Shown: one piece after another, positions 9,252-17,617 of the stretch
How the letters are laid out: each line of letters opens with the position of its first letter
How positions within the stretch are numbered: the stretch's first letter is position 1
Source of the DNA: Glycocaulis sp051859565
GTDB taxonomy: Bacteria > Pseudomonadota > Alphaproteobacteria > Caulobacterales > Maricaulaceae
Length of the DNA: 64,000 nucleotides
Reading direction: 5' to 3'
Assembly: GCF_051859565.1 (NCBI RefSeq)
Contig: NZ_JBHYFK010000009.1
Location: 1-64,000 of the forward strand
Position numbers and translations under genes: made by a program
Notes under the pieces: generated by a model
Databases searched by the model: none
What the model saw: the letters and a program-made list of their open reading frames with translations, nothing else
What the model was told of the DNA's origin: nothing

Positions 9252-10250
9252 CTAGCTGAGACCGGCACGCAATAGATCATGAATGTGCAACAGGCCGAGC
9301 GGCCGGCCGGTTTCATCACAGACAAACACGGACAGGATTTTGTGCGTTCCCGCCGTCATCAGGCGCAGCGCATCGGCAGCGAGATCGCCGGGCCGGACGC
9401 TTTTGGGATTGGCTGTCATGATCGCCTCGACCGGCGAAGCAGTGAGGTCCGGGCTCATATGGCGGCGTAAGTCACCGTCCGTGATGATGCCGGTCAGCTT
9501 GCCGCCGCGCGTAATGCCGACACAGCCAAACCCTTTGGCGCTCATCACGATCAGCGCATCGGACATGAGCGTGCCTTCTTCGGCCAGCGGCATGTCGGTG
9601 TGCATGAGATCGCCCGCCTTGAGGAAGGCTGCGCCCAGCGTGCCGCCGGGATGGAAGGTGGCAAAATCAGCCGCCGTAAAACCACGCGCCTCAATCAGCG
9701 CCACGGCGAGCGCATCGCCATAGGCCATCATCAGCGTGGTGGAGGTGGTCGGTGCGCGCGTCTCCGCGGCGGCTTCCGGCACATCGGGAATGAGCAGGAG
9801 ATGATCGCTCGCCTTGGCCAGCGTACTGTCCTTGCCTGCGGTGAGCGCGATCAGCGGCACGCCGAAGCGGCGGCAATAGGCGCTCAGATCGCCCAGCTCG
9901 CGCGTCTCGCCCGATTTGGACAGGGCCAACACCGCATCGCTGGAGGTGATCATGCCCAGATCACCATGGCTGGCTTCTGCCGGGTGGACATATTGGGCCG
10001 GCGTGCCGGTAGAGGCGAGCGTGGCGGCGATCTTGCGCGCGACATGGCCCGACTTGCCCACACCTGCACAGATGAGACGGCCGCTCAGGGTGGCCAGCAG
10101 GCTGACCACGCCAACAGCGCGCTCATCGAAGGCATCTTCCAGGGCGGCCAGCCCCTCGCGCTCGATACGCGCGGTCCGGCGCATGGCATCAAGGATACGC
10201 GCCGTGTCTATCCGGGCAGAGGGGCGGTTCAGGCTTTCAGGTTCAGACAT
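9252..10250 (-). CDS. kdsD: Arabinose-5-phosphate isomerase (KpsF/GutQ family)
   Basis: 332 residues from the ATG at 10250; a GTG at 10274 is also possible. It interconverts ribulose-5-phosphate and arabinose-5-phosphate, the first step to Kdo of lipopolysaccharide. An N-terminal SIS domain (about 40-180) contains GVGKSGHVARKIAATLASTG, then HPAEASHGDLG and LSKSGETRELG. Two CBS domains follow (about 205-330). Position just before the phosphohexomutase on the same strand fits the envelope-sugar theme of the first 10 kb. Confidence 0.93.
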   Translation of the reverse strand: MSEPESLNRPSARIDTARILDAMRRTARIEREGLAALEDAFDERAVGVVSLLATLSGRLICAGVGKSGHVARKIAATLASTGTPAQYVHPAEASHGDLGMITSSDAVLALSKSGETRELGDLSAYCRRFGVPLIALTAGKDSTLAKASDHLLLIPDVPEAAAETRAPTTSTTLMMAYGDALAVALIEARGFTAADFATFHPGGTLGAAFLKAGDLMHTDMPLAEEGTLMSDALIVMSAKGFGCVGITRGGKLTGIITDGDLRRHMSPDLTASPVEAIMTANPKSVRPGDLAADALRLMTAGTHKILSVFVCDETGRPLGLLHIHDLLRAGLS

Positions 10251-10364
10251 GGAAAAGGGGTCGACCTCAATCACGGCCCACGGCCTGCACCGGGTGCAAA
10301 GACGCCGGGCCGAGGGGTTTCACTTGGCTTGAGGCTTTAGCAGCGCTGTTTCGTGCTGGCCAGT

Positions 10365-10592
10365 TCAGAAGGCGTGATTGCCGATCTGGGTGGCGACGAA
10401 GGACAGGAAACGGTCCAGCGTTTCCTGGGTTTCTGTCTCGATGATACGTGCGCTGGCCTGGCCGCCCGGTTCGGTCATGTAGAACATGCATTCGGAGGTC
10501 CGCGCCGCCAGCTCCTCGGTGAAGCTGGCCACCAGCCGGTCGAGTAACGCGGCCTCATCCCCGTTCGCGGGGGTAACAACCTGCCGGATCAT
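10365..10592 (-). CDS. Small hypothetical protein, 75 residues
   Basis: No family was recognised. The start at 10592 is supported by an AAGGGG ribosome-binding site 7 bases upstream. The sequence is hydrophilic, without signal peptide or membrane segment, and ends RFLSFVATQIGNHAF; the Glu/Thr-rich middle (RIIETETQETLDRF) is likely helical. It sits upstream of kdsD on the same strand with a gap of about 114 bases, and is divergent from gpmA. Codon choice looks like its neighbours. Probably a real gene of unknown function. Confidence 0.6.
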   Translation of the reverse strand: MIRQVVTPANGDEAALLDRLVASFTEELAARTSECMFYMTEPGGQASARIIETETQETLDRFLSFVATQIGNHAF

Positions 10593-10850
10593 CCCAACAC
10601 CCCTTGCACTCTGCCGGACGCCGTTTGCCGGCGCCTCCTGAAGCCGTCATCTCACGATGATGGCCTCCTTCTAGCCGGACACTCTGCCCCTGCCCCCCGG
10701 TCATGCAAAGAGAGCGCCGCAAAAACCCGCCCGGTTTGAGCCCGATGTGTGTCTTTTTTGCCAAGGGAGCGGTATGGGAGTGGTCAAGTGAGCGCCTGCG
10801 CGCTATTGCCCGGTCCCGACACGGATCAGCCTGCTTTTTTGGAGTTCGCG

Positions 10851-11576
10851 ATGCCCCGCCTAGTCCTCACCCGCCACGGTCAGAGCCAGTGGAATCTGGA
10901 AAACCGCTTTACCGGCTGGGTGGATGTAGACCTGACGGAACGCGGCGAAGCCGAAGCGCGCCGGGGCGGCACGCTGATGAAAGAGGCAGGCTTTGCCCCC
11001 GACATCGCCTTCACCAGCTATCTGCGCCGTGCCATCCGCACCGCCCAGCTAGGGCTTGATACGCTGGACCGGCTGTGGATCCCGATGATGCCGGACTGGC
11101 GGCTCAATGAACGCCATTACGGCGCGCTGACGGGGTTGAACAAAGCCGAGACCGTGGCCGCCCACGGCGAGGACCAGGTGCTGGTCTGGCGGCGTTCCTT
11201 CGACATTCCGCCGCCGCCGCTGGATCCGTCCGATCCGCGCCATCCCTCGCACGATGAGCGCTATGCCCATCTCGACCCGGCTGCCCTGCCCGGCACCGAA
11301 AGCCTGAAAGATACGCTGACCCGCGTTGATGAGTGTTTCCGTGCGCTGGTGGCGCCGCGCCTCGCCGGCGGCGAGAGCGTGCTCATCTCCGCCCATGGCA
11401 ATTCGCTGCGCGCGCTGGTGAAAATCCTCTTCCAGGTCAGCAATGACGACATCCTGAAAGTGGAGGTGCCAACCGGCAATCCGCTGCTGATCGAGCTGGA
11501 TGGGCTTCGCCCCGTCGAGGCGCGCTATCTCGATGAAGACCGCGCCGAGGCCCTGCCCCCATGCCCGAAGGGCTGA
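10851..11576 (+). CDS. gpmA: 2,3-bisphosphoglycerate-dependent phosphoglycerate mutase
   Basis: 241 residues from the ATG at 10851, with GGAG 6 bases upstream; longer in-frame extensions upstream are not needed. It interconverts 3- and 2-phosphoglycerate in glycolysis and gluconeogenesis. LVLTRHGQSQWN carries the phosphohistidine, NERHYGALTGLNK and the late SAHGNSLRAL carry the second histidine, all diagnostic of GpmA. Its last 16 bases overlap the start of the RibD-like deaminase, so the two are translationally close. Confidence 0.95.
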   Translation: MPRLVLTRHGQSQWNLENRFTGWVDVDLTERGEAEARRGGTLMKEAGFAPDIAFTSYLRRAIRTAQLGLDTLDRLWIPMMPDWRLNERHYGALTGLNKAETVAAHGEDQVLVWRRSFDIPPPPLDPSDPRHPSHDERYAHLDPAALPGTESLKDTLTRVDECFRALVAPRLAGGESVLISAHGNSLRALVKILFQVSNDDILKVEVPTGNPLLIELDGLRPVEARYLDEDRAEALPPCPKG

Positions 11577-12148
11577 CCCCTTCCGATCTGCGTTTCATGG
11601 ACGCGGCGCTGGCGCTGGCCTTTTCCGGGCTGGGAAGCACCGCGCCCAACCCGTCCGTCGGCTGCGTCATCGCAAAAGATGGCCATGTGATCGCCATTGC
11701 CGTCACCGCGCCGGGCGGACGCCCGCACGCCGAGGCGCAGGCGCTGGAGAGTGCGGGAGAGGCCGCGCGCGGCGCCGATGTCTATGTCACGCTGGAGCCC
11801 TGCTCCCACCATGGCCAGACACCGCCTTGCGCAGACGCACTCATCCGGGCAGGCGTGGCGCGCGTGTTCATCGCGTCCGGCGATCCTGATCCTCGGGTGT
11901 CGGGACGCGGCGTGGCCATGCTGCGCGAGGCAGGCATTCAAGTGATCGAAGGCGTCCGGCAGGCGGCAGGCGATACGCTCAATGCCGGCTTTTTCAGCCG
12001 CGTACGCACCGGCCTGCCGCTGGTCCTGCAGGACCGCCGGGCCAATATCTTCGATGCTGATCTGGTGCCGGGGCCGGATGAAAGCGTGGATCAGGCGATC
12101 CAGCGCCTTGGCCGCGAAGGGATGACCCGGGTGCGCATCGCGCATTAG
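11561..12148 (+). CDS. RibD-like cytidine-deaminase-fold protein lacking the reductase domain
   Basis: 195 residues, whereas bifunctional RibD is about 360. The deaminase half is intact: HAE (catalytic Glu and Zn-binding His) in RPHAEAQAL, and the two Zn cysteines in LEPCSHHGQTPPC. The linker SRVRTGLPLV matches the point where RibD's reductase domain begins, but only about 40 residues remain, ending LGREGMTRVRIAH, which recalls the ALG-x-x-G-x-TRV segment near the end of RibD reductase domains. This suggests an internal deletion rather than a simple stop. It could still deaminate the riboflavin pyrimidine intermediate if a separate reductase exists, or be decaying. It overlaps gpmA by 16 bases. 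Confidence 0.8.
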   Translation: MPEGLTPSDLRFMDAALALAFSGLGSTAPNPSVGCVIAKDGHVIAIAVTAPGGRPHAEAQALESAGEAARGADVYVTLEPCSHHGQTPPCADALIRAGVARVFIASGDPDPRVSGRGVAMLREAGIQVIEGVRQAAGDTLNAGFFSRVRTGLPLVLQDRRANIFDADLVPGPDESVDQAIQRLGREGMTRVRIAH

Positions 12149-12185
12149 CGATATTGCGTGTTTTGCTGAAAATAGCTAATATCGC
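12148..12185. promoter_or_regulatory. Inverted repeat upstream of the Phd-type antitoxin
   Basis: Perfect 8-base arms GCGATATT (12148-12155) and AATATCGC (12178-12185) are separated by 22 bases. The pair ends 26 bases before the antitoxin start. Antitoxin/toxin complexes usually autorepress through palindromes in this position, so an operator is the simplest reading. A coincidental hairpin is possible. Confidence 0.4.
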
Positions 12186-12211
12186 CACATGAAAGTGGAG
12201 GCATTGGCGAA

Positions 12212-12496
12212 ATGAGCAAGATTTCCGTGACGGCTACCGAGTTCCAGACCCGTGCCGGGCTCTATATCGAGCAGGCAGCCAAGGCCCCGGTCTTCATCAC
12301 CAAGCACCGGCGCACGGCGCGCGTACTGATCGATATTGATGAGTATGAGCGCCTGAAGGCGCGCGACACGCGCCAGAACCATCTTACACACGCGCTGCCG
12401 GACCAGTGGGCCGACGCGCTGGCTGGCGCACAGTACGGCGATGCCGATCCCGAACTGGAAGCGCTGCTGAAGACGGAATCCGGTGAAAAAGCCTGA
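12212..12496 (+). CDS. Phd/YefM-family antitoxin
   Basis: 94 residues. The N-terminal fold MSKISVTATEFQTRAGLYIEQA followed by VFITKHRRTARVLIDIDEYERLK is the Phd/YefM DNA-binding and dimerisation domain; the acidic tail (ADPELEALLKTE) would wrap the toxin. A GGAGG at 12197-12201 precedes the ATG. It overlaps the next gene by 14 bases, the normal antitoxin-first arrangement. It would neutralise the toxin and repress its own promoter. Confidence 0.85.
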   Translation: MSKISVTATEFQTRAGLYIEQAAKAPVFITKHRRTARVLIDIDEYERLKARDTRQNHLTHALPDQWADALAGAQYGDADPELEALLKTESGEKA

Positions 12497-12917
12497 CCCG
12501 GCACCCGGCCTTGTCATCCGCTATGACTTTCTCTGGTCACACGAGCGCGAGAAAGGTCAGGGTGAAGGCAGCAAGGACCGGCCCTGTGTAGTGGTGGCCG
12601 CGATTGTCCAGAAGGCTGACGGCAAGACCGAGGTGCTGCTGGCGCCTATGACACACAACCCTCCAGAGGCGCAATCAGGTGCGGTCCCGATACCCGCTGC
12701 CATCAGCCGCCATCTCGGACTGGATGACTTGCAAAGCTATGTCGTGACGACCGAGGCCAACGCCGTCTCGTGGGATGATGCGGGCATTATTCCGGCTAGG
12801 CCCGGCAAGGACTGGGCCTATGGGCGTCTTCCCAAGGGACTCTACGAAGACATCCGCTTGGCCATGATGGAACGGCTTCGTCAGCGAACGCTGAAAACAG
12901 CCAAGCGGGAGAGCTGA
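12483..12917 (+). CDS. PemK/MazF-like toxin (type II toxin-antitoxin)
   Basis: 144 residues from a GTG start inside the antitoxin gene. GLVIRYDFLW, then KDRPCVVVAAI and VLLAPMTH, resemble the SH3-like barrel of PemK/MazF ribonucleases, as found in a widespread alphaproteobacterial family next to Phd antitoxins. The C-terminal half (GLDDLQSYVVTTEANAVSW, GRLPKGLYEDIR) also follows that family. The predicted role is mRNA cleavage and growth arrest when the antitoxin is lost; the activity is inferred from fold and pairing only. Confidence 0.72.
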   Translation: MKKPDPAPGLVIRYDFLWSHEREKGQGEGSKDRPCVVVAAIVQKADGKTEVLLAPMTHNPPEAQSGAVPIPAAISRHLGLDDLQSYVVTTEANAVSWDDAGIIPARPGKDWAYGRLPKGLYEDIRLAMMERLRQRTLKTAKRES

Positions 12918-12927
12918 AACCCGCCCC

Positions 12928-14019
12928 CTAACCCTTATTCCGCCGCAGCCGTCTCAGCCTCCGCCAGAAGCGTTTGCGCTCCGGGCGGGGCTGGGGTTTG
13001 AGATTGGCGACGAACTGCTCGGTACAGGCGCGCCAGGAGTTCTGCTCGGCGAAGGCGCGCGCATCCTCGCGGTTCAGCTCCAGCGCCTGCAGGCAGGCTT
13101 CGCGCAGATCGTCTGACACCACACCGGCATTGGAGCCGGGGATGATGTCGCGCGGACCCGGCGCAACAAACGCCGCCACCGGCGTGCCGCAAGCCATCGC
13201 TTCGAGGATTACCAGCCCGAACGTGTCGGTGAAGCTGGGGAAGACGAACACATCGGCGTCAGCAAAATGGCGCGCCAGCTCTTCGCCCGACTTTCCGCCG
13301 GTGAAGTGCACGTCCTTGTATTTGCGTTTCAGCTCTTCCAGCTGCGGACCCGGCCCGACGACAACCTTGGAGCCGGGCAGGTCGAGCTTCAGGAAAGCCT
13401 CGATATTCTTCTCCACCGCCACCCGGCCGACATAGGCAAAGACCGGCTTTGGCAGGTCTTTGTAGACCCCGCCATCAATGCCGCGCAGGTCCGGGCGGAA
13501 CTGGTCTGTGTCCACCCCGCGAGACCATGGGACGAGATTGTTGAATCCGCGCTTGACGAGCCCGGCCCGCATCGTCTCGGTGGCGACCATGATGCCGTTA
13601 CCCGCATTGTGGAAGCGGCGCATGAAGGCATAGCCCGCCGCCAGCGGAATAAAGGGGAAGCGCGCATGCACATATTCGGGAAACTGGGTGTGGTAGCTGG
13701 TCGTGAAGGGCAGCTTCCATGACAGGCAGATGCGCCGGGCAACATGGCCCAGCGTGCCTTCGGTGGAGATATGGATCGCTTCCGGCTCGAAGGCGCGGAA
13801 ACGCGCTTCCAGGTCCTCACGCGCGCCCAGCGCCAGCTTGATATCGGGATAGGTGGGCAGGGGGATGGTCTTGAAGCCAAGGCCCGGATGGATGACCTCC
13901 ACCTCATGGCCCATGGCGCGGCATTCATCGACCGTGCGCGACAGGGTACGCACCACGCCATTGACCTGCGGCTCCCAGGCGTCTGTCACCAGCAGTATGC
14001 GCAGCGGCGTGTTGTCCAT
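12928..14019 (-). CDS. GT4-family glycosyltransferase
   Basis: 363 residues from the ATG at 14019, preceded by AGAGG 7 bases upstream. The open frame continues to 14964, but that part lies opposite putA and is not coding. It is a GT-B fold enzyme: the N-terminal acceptor domain begins RILLVTDAWEPQVNGVVRTL, and the donor domain has GRVAVEKNIEAFL and the E-x7-E motif in FTDTFGLVILEAMACG. It is closest in style to MgtA/SqdX-like transferases that glycosylate lipids such as diacylglycerol. The very basic C-terminus (RKRFWRRLRRLRRNK) may bind membrane. The sugar donor and acceptor are unknown. Confidence 0.85.
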   Translation of the reverse strand: MDNTPLRILLVTDAWEPQVNGVVRTLSRTVDECRAMGHEVEVIHPGLGFKTIPLPTYPDIKLALGAREDLEARFRAFEPEAIHISTEGTLGHVARRICLSWKLPFTTSYHTQFPEYVHARFPFIPLAAGYAFMRRFHNAGNGIMVATETMRAGLVKRGFNNLVPWSRGVDTDQFRPDLRGIDGGVYKDLPKPVFAYVGRVAVEKNIEAFLKLDLPGSKVVVGPGPQLEELKRKYKDVHFTGGKSGEELARHFADADVFVFPSFTDTFGLVILEAMACGTPVAAFVAPGPRDIIPGSNAGVVSDDLREACLQALELNREDARAFAEQNSWRACTEQFVANLKPQPRPERKRFWRRLRRLRRNKG

Positions 14020-14193
14020 GTCCCAGCCTCTTCTCGAATGCCGCAAGCCTGTTCGGGGTAGCGGCAGGATGTCGGGCCGGTGCTCATAACGTGTTTTTCC
14101 GCCCAAGCGAAGGGTAACGGTGCTGTGGCCTTGCCTGCCCGTTCGCGTTGTGGGCAATGTCGGCCCAGCTCTGGCCTGGAACACGGATTGACA

Positions 14194-17100
14194 ATGAACG
14201 GTATAACTTCTCCTGCCTCCGGTATCGACTGGGACGCCATTGACGCCCTGAAATTCGCACCTGAAAGCGAAGCCGTGCGAGCGTTGAACGCCAAGGCCGG
14301 GCTGGACACGGCTGCGCGCGCGCGCGTTTCGGCAGCGGCGATTGATCTGGTCGAGCGGGCCCGCGCTGCCAAAACCCGCACCGGGCTGATGGAATCCTTC
14401 CTTCAGGAGTTTGGCCTGTCCAACAAGGAAGGCCTCGCCCTGATGTGTCTGGCCGAGGCGCTCTTGCGCGTGCCGGATGCGAAGACCGCCGATGCGCTGA
14501 TCGCCGAAAAAATCGGCTCGGGTGCGTGGGCGGAGCACGCCTGGAAATCCGAGAACTGGCTGGTCAATGCGTCCACGCTGGGCCTGATGCTCTCCGGCTC
14601 GCTGATGGACGTGGATCCGGCGGCTCGGAAAGATCCTGGCGCCTATTTCCGCAATATCGCGGGCCGGGTCGGTGAGCCGGTCATCCGCACCGCCACGCGT
14701 CAGGCCATGCGCATTCTGGGCGAGCAGTTCGTGCTGGGCCGCACGATTGGCGGCGCGATCAAGCGCGGTCATGCCTGGAAAGTGCCTGAAGGGCACTTGC
14801 CGCTCTTCTCTTTTGACATGCTGGGCGAAGGCGCGCGCACACACACGGACGCGGCGCGTTATCACACCCGCTACATGGACGCGATTGCGGCCGTGGCCAA
14901 GTCCCGCCAGCAAGGGCCGGTGGAGGCCGTGGACGGCGTATCGGTGAAGCTCTCCGCCCTGCATCCGCGCTATAATATCTTCAAGCTCGAAGCGCTCTGG
15001 CGCGAGCTTTATCCCAAGGTGCTCGAACAGGCGGAGGCGGCAAAGGCTGCTGACATAGGCTTCTGCCTGGACGCCGAGGAATCAGACCGTCTCGTCCTGC
15101 AGCTGATGATACTGGAACGGCTGGCGCACGAGCCATCGCTTGCCGGCTGGAACGGTCTGGGCCTTGCCCTGCAGGCCTACCAGAAGCGCGCCTACGCGGT
15201 GATCGGCAAACTGGCCGAGCTGGGCCGGAAAAGCGGACGGCGCCTCATGGTGCGCCTCGTGAAGGGCGCCTACTGGGATACGGAAGTGAAATTCTCCCAG
15301 ATGAATGGCTGGCCGGACTTCCCGGTCTGGACCACCAAATCGGCGACCGATCTCAATTATCTTGCCTGCGCGCGCGCCATGCTGGGCGAGCCGGACACGA
15401 TCTACCCCCAGTTTGCCACCCATAACGCGCATTCATTGTGTGCTGTGCGCGAGATCGCCGCCGAGCTCGGCAATGGCGCGTATGAGTTCCAGCGCCTGCA
15501 CGGCATGGGCGAGCCGCTTTATCTGGCCGCCGCCAGCGCATTCACTCTGCGCCCGGTACGCGTCTACGCGCCCGTGGGCAGCCATGAAGACCTTCTGCCC
15601 TATCTGGTGCGCCGCCTGCTGGAGAATGGCGCCAACACCTCCTTCGTGCACTCCTTCCTCGATCCGGATGTGCCCGCTGCCGATGTGGCGCGCGGCCCGT
15701 TCGAGGGCGCCGACAGCATGGACCGCCACCCCTTCATTCCGGCCCCGCCCCGGCTTTACGGCCCGCACAGGGAGAACGCGGCAGGCACTGACCTCTCACA
15801 GAAAGGTATGCGTACCATGCTGGCAGACGCGCAGACGCGTTTCGACAAGGCGATGCCCCATGCCTGCGCCCCGATCATTTCCGGCAAGGTGAAAACCGGG
15901 GCGGAGCGCGGGCAGGCGAGCCCTGCGGATTCGTCTGTGATTGTGAGCAAGATCACCGAGGCTGATGAAGCCATGGTCGATGCTGCCTTCACTGCGGCCC
16001 ACAAGGCGTTCGGGGCATGGGACCGTCAGGGCGGCGCAGCCCGCGCGGCGATTCTGCGAAAGCTCGCCGATGCGCTGGAAGCCGATACCGACCGCTTCAT
16101 GGCCATCCTGACGCGCGAGGCCGGCAAGACGCTTAATGACGGTGTCGCCGAAGTGCGCGAAGCGGTCGATTTCCTGCGCTATTACGCGGCCGAAGCCGAG
16201 ACCAAGTTCAGCCATGCCGACCGCATGCCGGGACCGGCCGGTGAAACCAATCATCTGGAGCTTGCGGGCAAGGGTGTCTTCACCTGCATCAGCCCGTGGA
16301 ATTTCCCGCTGGCGATCTTCACCGGCCAGATTGCCGCTGCGCTGGCAGCGGGCAATACGGTCGTCGCCAAACCGGCCGAGCAGACACCGCTGGTGGCGTT
16401 CGAGGCGGTAAAGCTCTTCCAGAAGGCAGGCCTGCCCAAGGATGTGCTGCAACTGGTGCCGGGCGATGGCAAGGTCGGCGCGATGATGACGAGCCATCCG
16501 CTTCTGGCAGGGGTTGCCTTTACCGGCTCGACGGAAGTCGCGCGCATCATCAACCGCACGTTGGCATCGCGCGAGGGTGCCATCCTGCCCCTGATCGCCG
16601 AAACGGGCGGGCTCAACGCCATGTTCGTCGATACCTCCGCCCTGAAAGAGCAGGTGGTGGACGATGCGATTCTCTCCGCCTTCGGTTCAGCCGGACAGCG
16701 CTGCTCGGCGCTTCGCATCCTCTTCCTGCCGCGCGAAACCTCTGATGGCCTGATCGAGGCCCTCAAGGGCGCGATGGACGCGCTCGCCTTGGGTGATCCC
16801 GCCGATCCGGCGACGGATGTCGGCCCGGTCATTGATGACGAGGCGCTAGCCATGCTGACCGCCCACGCGGAGCGCATGGAGCGCGAAGCGACAATCCTGC
16901 ACCGCGCGCCGCTGAGCGATGAACTGAAGGCGCAAGGGCATTACTTTGCGCCCTTGCTGGTGGAACTGCCCTCGCTGGACGTGGCCGACCGCGAAGTGTT
17001 CGGGCCGATCCTGCATGTGATCCGCTACAAGCGCGCCGATCTGCCAAAGCTCGCCGCCCAGCTCGCGGGCAAGGGCTACGGGCTGACGCTGGGTGTGCAT

Positions 17101-17340
17101 TCGCGTCTCCAGCGATTCCTTGATTCGGTCCGCGAGGCGGTTCCGGCGGGCAATACGTACGTGAACCGCAACATGACCGGCGCGGTCGTCGGCGTGCAGC
17201 CTTTCGGCGGCGAGGGCCTCTCCGGCACCGGGCCGAAAGCCGGGGGACCGCACTATCTCTACCGCTTCGCCGCAGAGCGCGTCGTCACCATCAACATCGC
17301 GGCGCAAGGGGGCGATCCCGAGCTCCTGAATCTGGGTTGA
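14194..17340 (+). CDS. putA: Bifunctional proline dehydrogenase / L-glutamate gamma-semialdehyde dehydrogenase
   Basis: 1048 residues from the ATG at 14194. It oxidises proline to glutamate in two steps with substrate channelling. The FAD-dependent PRODH barrel occupies about 150-520 (VDGVSVKLSALHPRY, VKGAYWDTEVK, ATHNAHS). The aldehyde dehydrogenase half (about 560-1040) has ISPWNFPLAIF, GSTEVAR, ETGGLN and catalytic Cys837 in SAGQRCSALR. There is no N-terminal ribbon-helix-helix, so it is a non-regulatory PutA. No Lrp-type putR neighbours it, unlike in many alphaproteobacteria. The ribosome-binding site is weak. Confidence 0.96.
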   Translation: MNGITSPASGIDWDAIDALKFAPESEAVRALNAKAGLDTAARARVSAAAIDLVERARAAKTRTGLMESFLQEFGLSNKEGLALMCLAEALLRVPDAKTADALIAEKIGSGAWAEHAWKSENWLVNASTLGLMLSGSLMDVDPAARKDPGAYFRNIAGRVGEPVIRTATRQAMRILGEQFVLGRTIGGAIKRGHAWKVPEGHLPLFSFDMLGEGARTHTDAARYHTRYMDAIAAVAKSRQQGPVEAVDGVSVKLSALHPRYNIFKLEALWRELYPKVLEQAEAAKAADIGFCLDAEESDRLVLQLMILERLAHEPSLAGWNGLGLALQAYQKRAYAVIGKLAELGRKSGRRLMVRLVKGAYWDTEVKFSQMNGWPDFPVWTTKSATDLNYLACARAMLGEPDTIYPQFATHNAHSLCAVREIAAELGNGAYEFQRLHGMGEPLYLAAASAFTLRPVRVYAPVGSHEDLLPYLVRRLLENGANTSFVHSFLDPDVPAADVARGPFEGADSMDRHPFIPAPPRLYGPHRENAAGTDLSQKGMRTMLADAQTRFDKAMPHACAPIISGKVKTGAERGQASPADSSVIVSKITEADEAMVDAAFTAAHKAFGAWDRQGGAARAAILRKLADALEADTDRFMAILTREAGKTLNDGVAEVREAVDFLRYYAAEAETKFSHADRMPGPAGETNHLELAGKGVFTCISPWNFPLAIFTGQIAAALAAGNTVVAKPAEQTPLVAFEAVKLFQKAGLPKDVLQLVPGDGKVGAMMTSHPLLAGVAFTGSTEVARIINRTLASREGAILPLIAETGGLNAMFVDTSALKEQVVDDAILSAFGSAGQRCSALRILFLPRETSDGLIEALKGAMDALALGDPADPATDVGPVIDDEALAMLTAHAERMEREATILHRAPLSDELKAQGHYFAPLLVELPSLDVADREVFGPILHVIRYKRADLPKLAAQLAGKGYGLTLGVHSRLQRFLDSVREAVPAGNTYVNRNMTGAVVGVQPFGGEGLSGTGPKAGGPHYLYRFAAERVVTINIAAQGGDPELLNLG

Positions 17341-17494
17341 ACCTGCCAGCCGGCTTTCCACATTTAATGTCAGCTGGGCTACAGCCCCGAAAGCGTTAAA
17401 GAGTCCGGATGCGGAGCGGTCCGTGGTAAGGCTTCATTAACCAAAAAGTTGGGTTGAAGCGTGTTTGGGCCGTTGACGCTGGGCCAGACCCTTA

Positions 17495-17543
17495 GCACTA
17501 TATGTTGCGGTTTCCGGGGGAAGCCACACAGCATGTATAGGTT
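17495..17543 (+). promoter_or_regulatory. Pair of NrdR-box-like sites upstream of nrdA
   Basis: Box 1 at 17495-17510 (gcaCTATATgTTgcgg) fits the NrdR consensus acaCWATATaTWgtgt closely. Box 2 at 17528-17543 (acagcATgTATAggtt) is weaker. The box starts are 33 bases apart, about three helical turns, as NrdR pairs usually are. They end 74 bases before the nrdA start. NrdR would repress nrdA when dATP is high. A GANTC site (GAGTC, 17401-17405) lies further upstream. Confidence 0.65.
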
Positions 17544-17617
17544 TTGTTAAGGCGGCGCGCATTTTTCTGCCCAGCGCCTAGGATTTTTGCGCCCTGCACG
17601 AAGGAGCGGTTTGGACC

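Noticed and set aside
8131..9255. Open frame of 374 codons opposite the phosphohexomutase
   Set aside because: Shadow of a gene with TASHN and DGDGDR motifs; no domain on the plus strand.
14020..14964. N-terminal extension of the glycosyltransferase frame to 14964
   Set aside because: It would run far into putA and encodes no glycosyltransferase sequence; the ATG at 14019 has a good ribosome-binding site.
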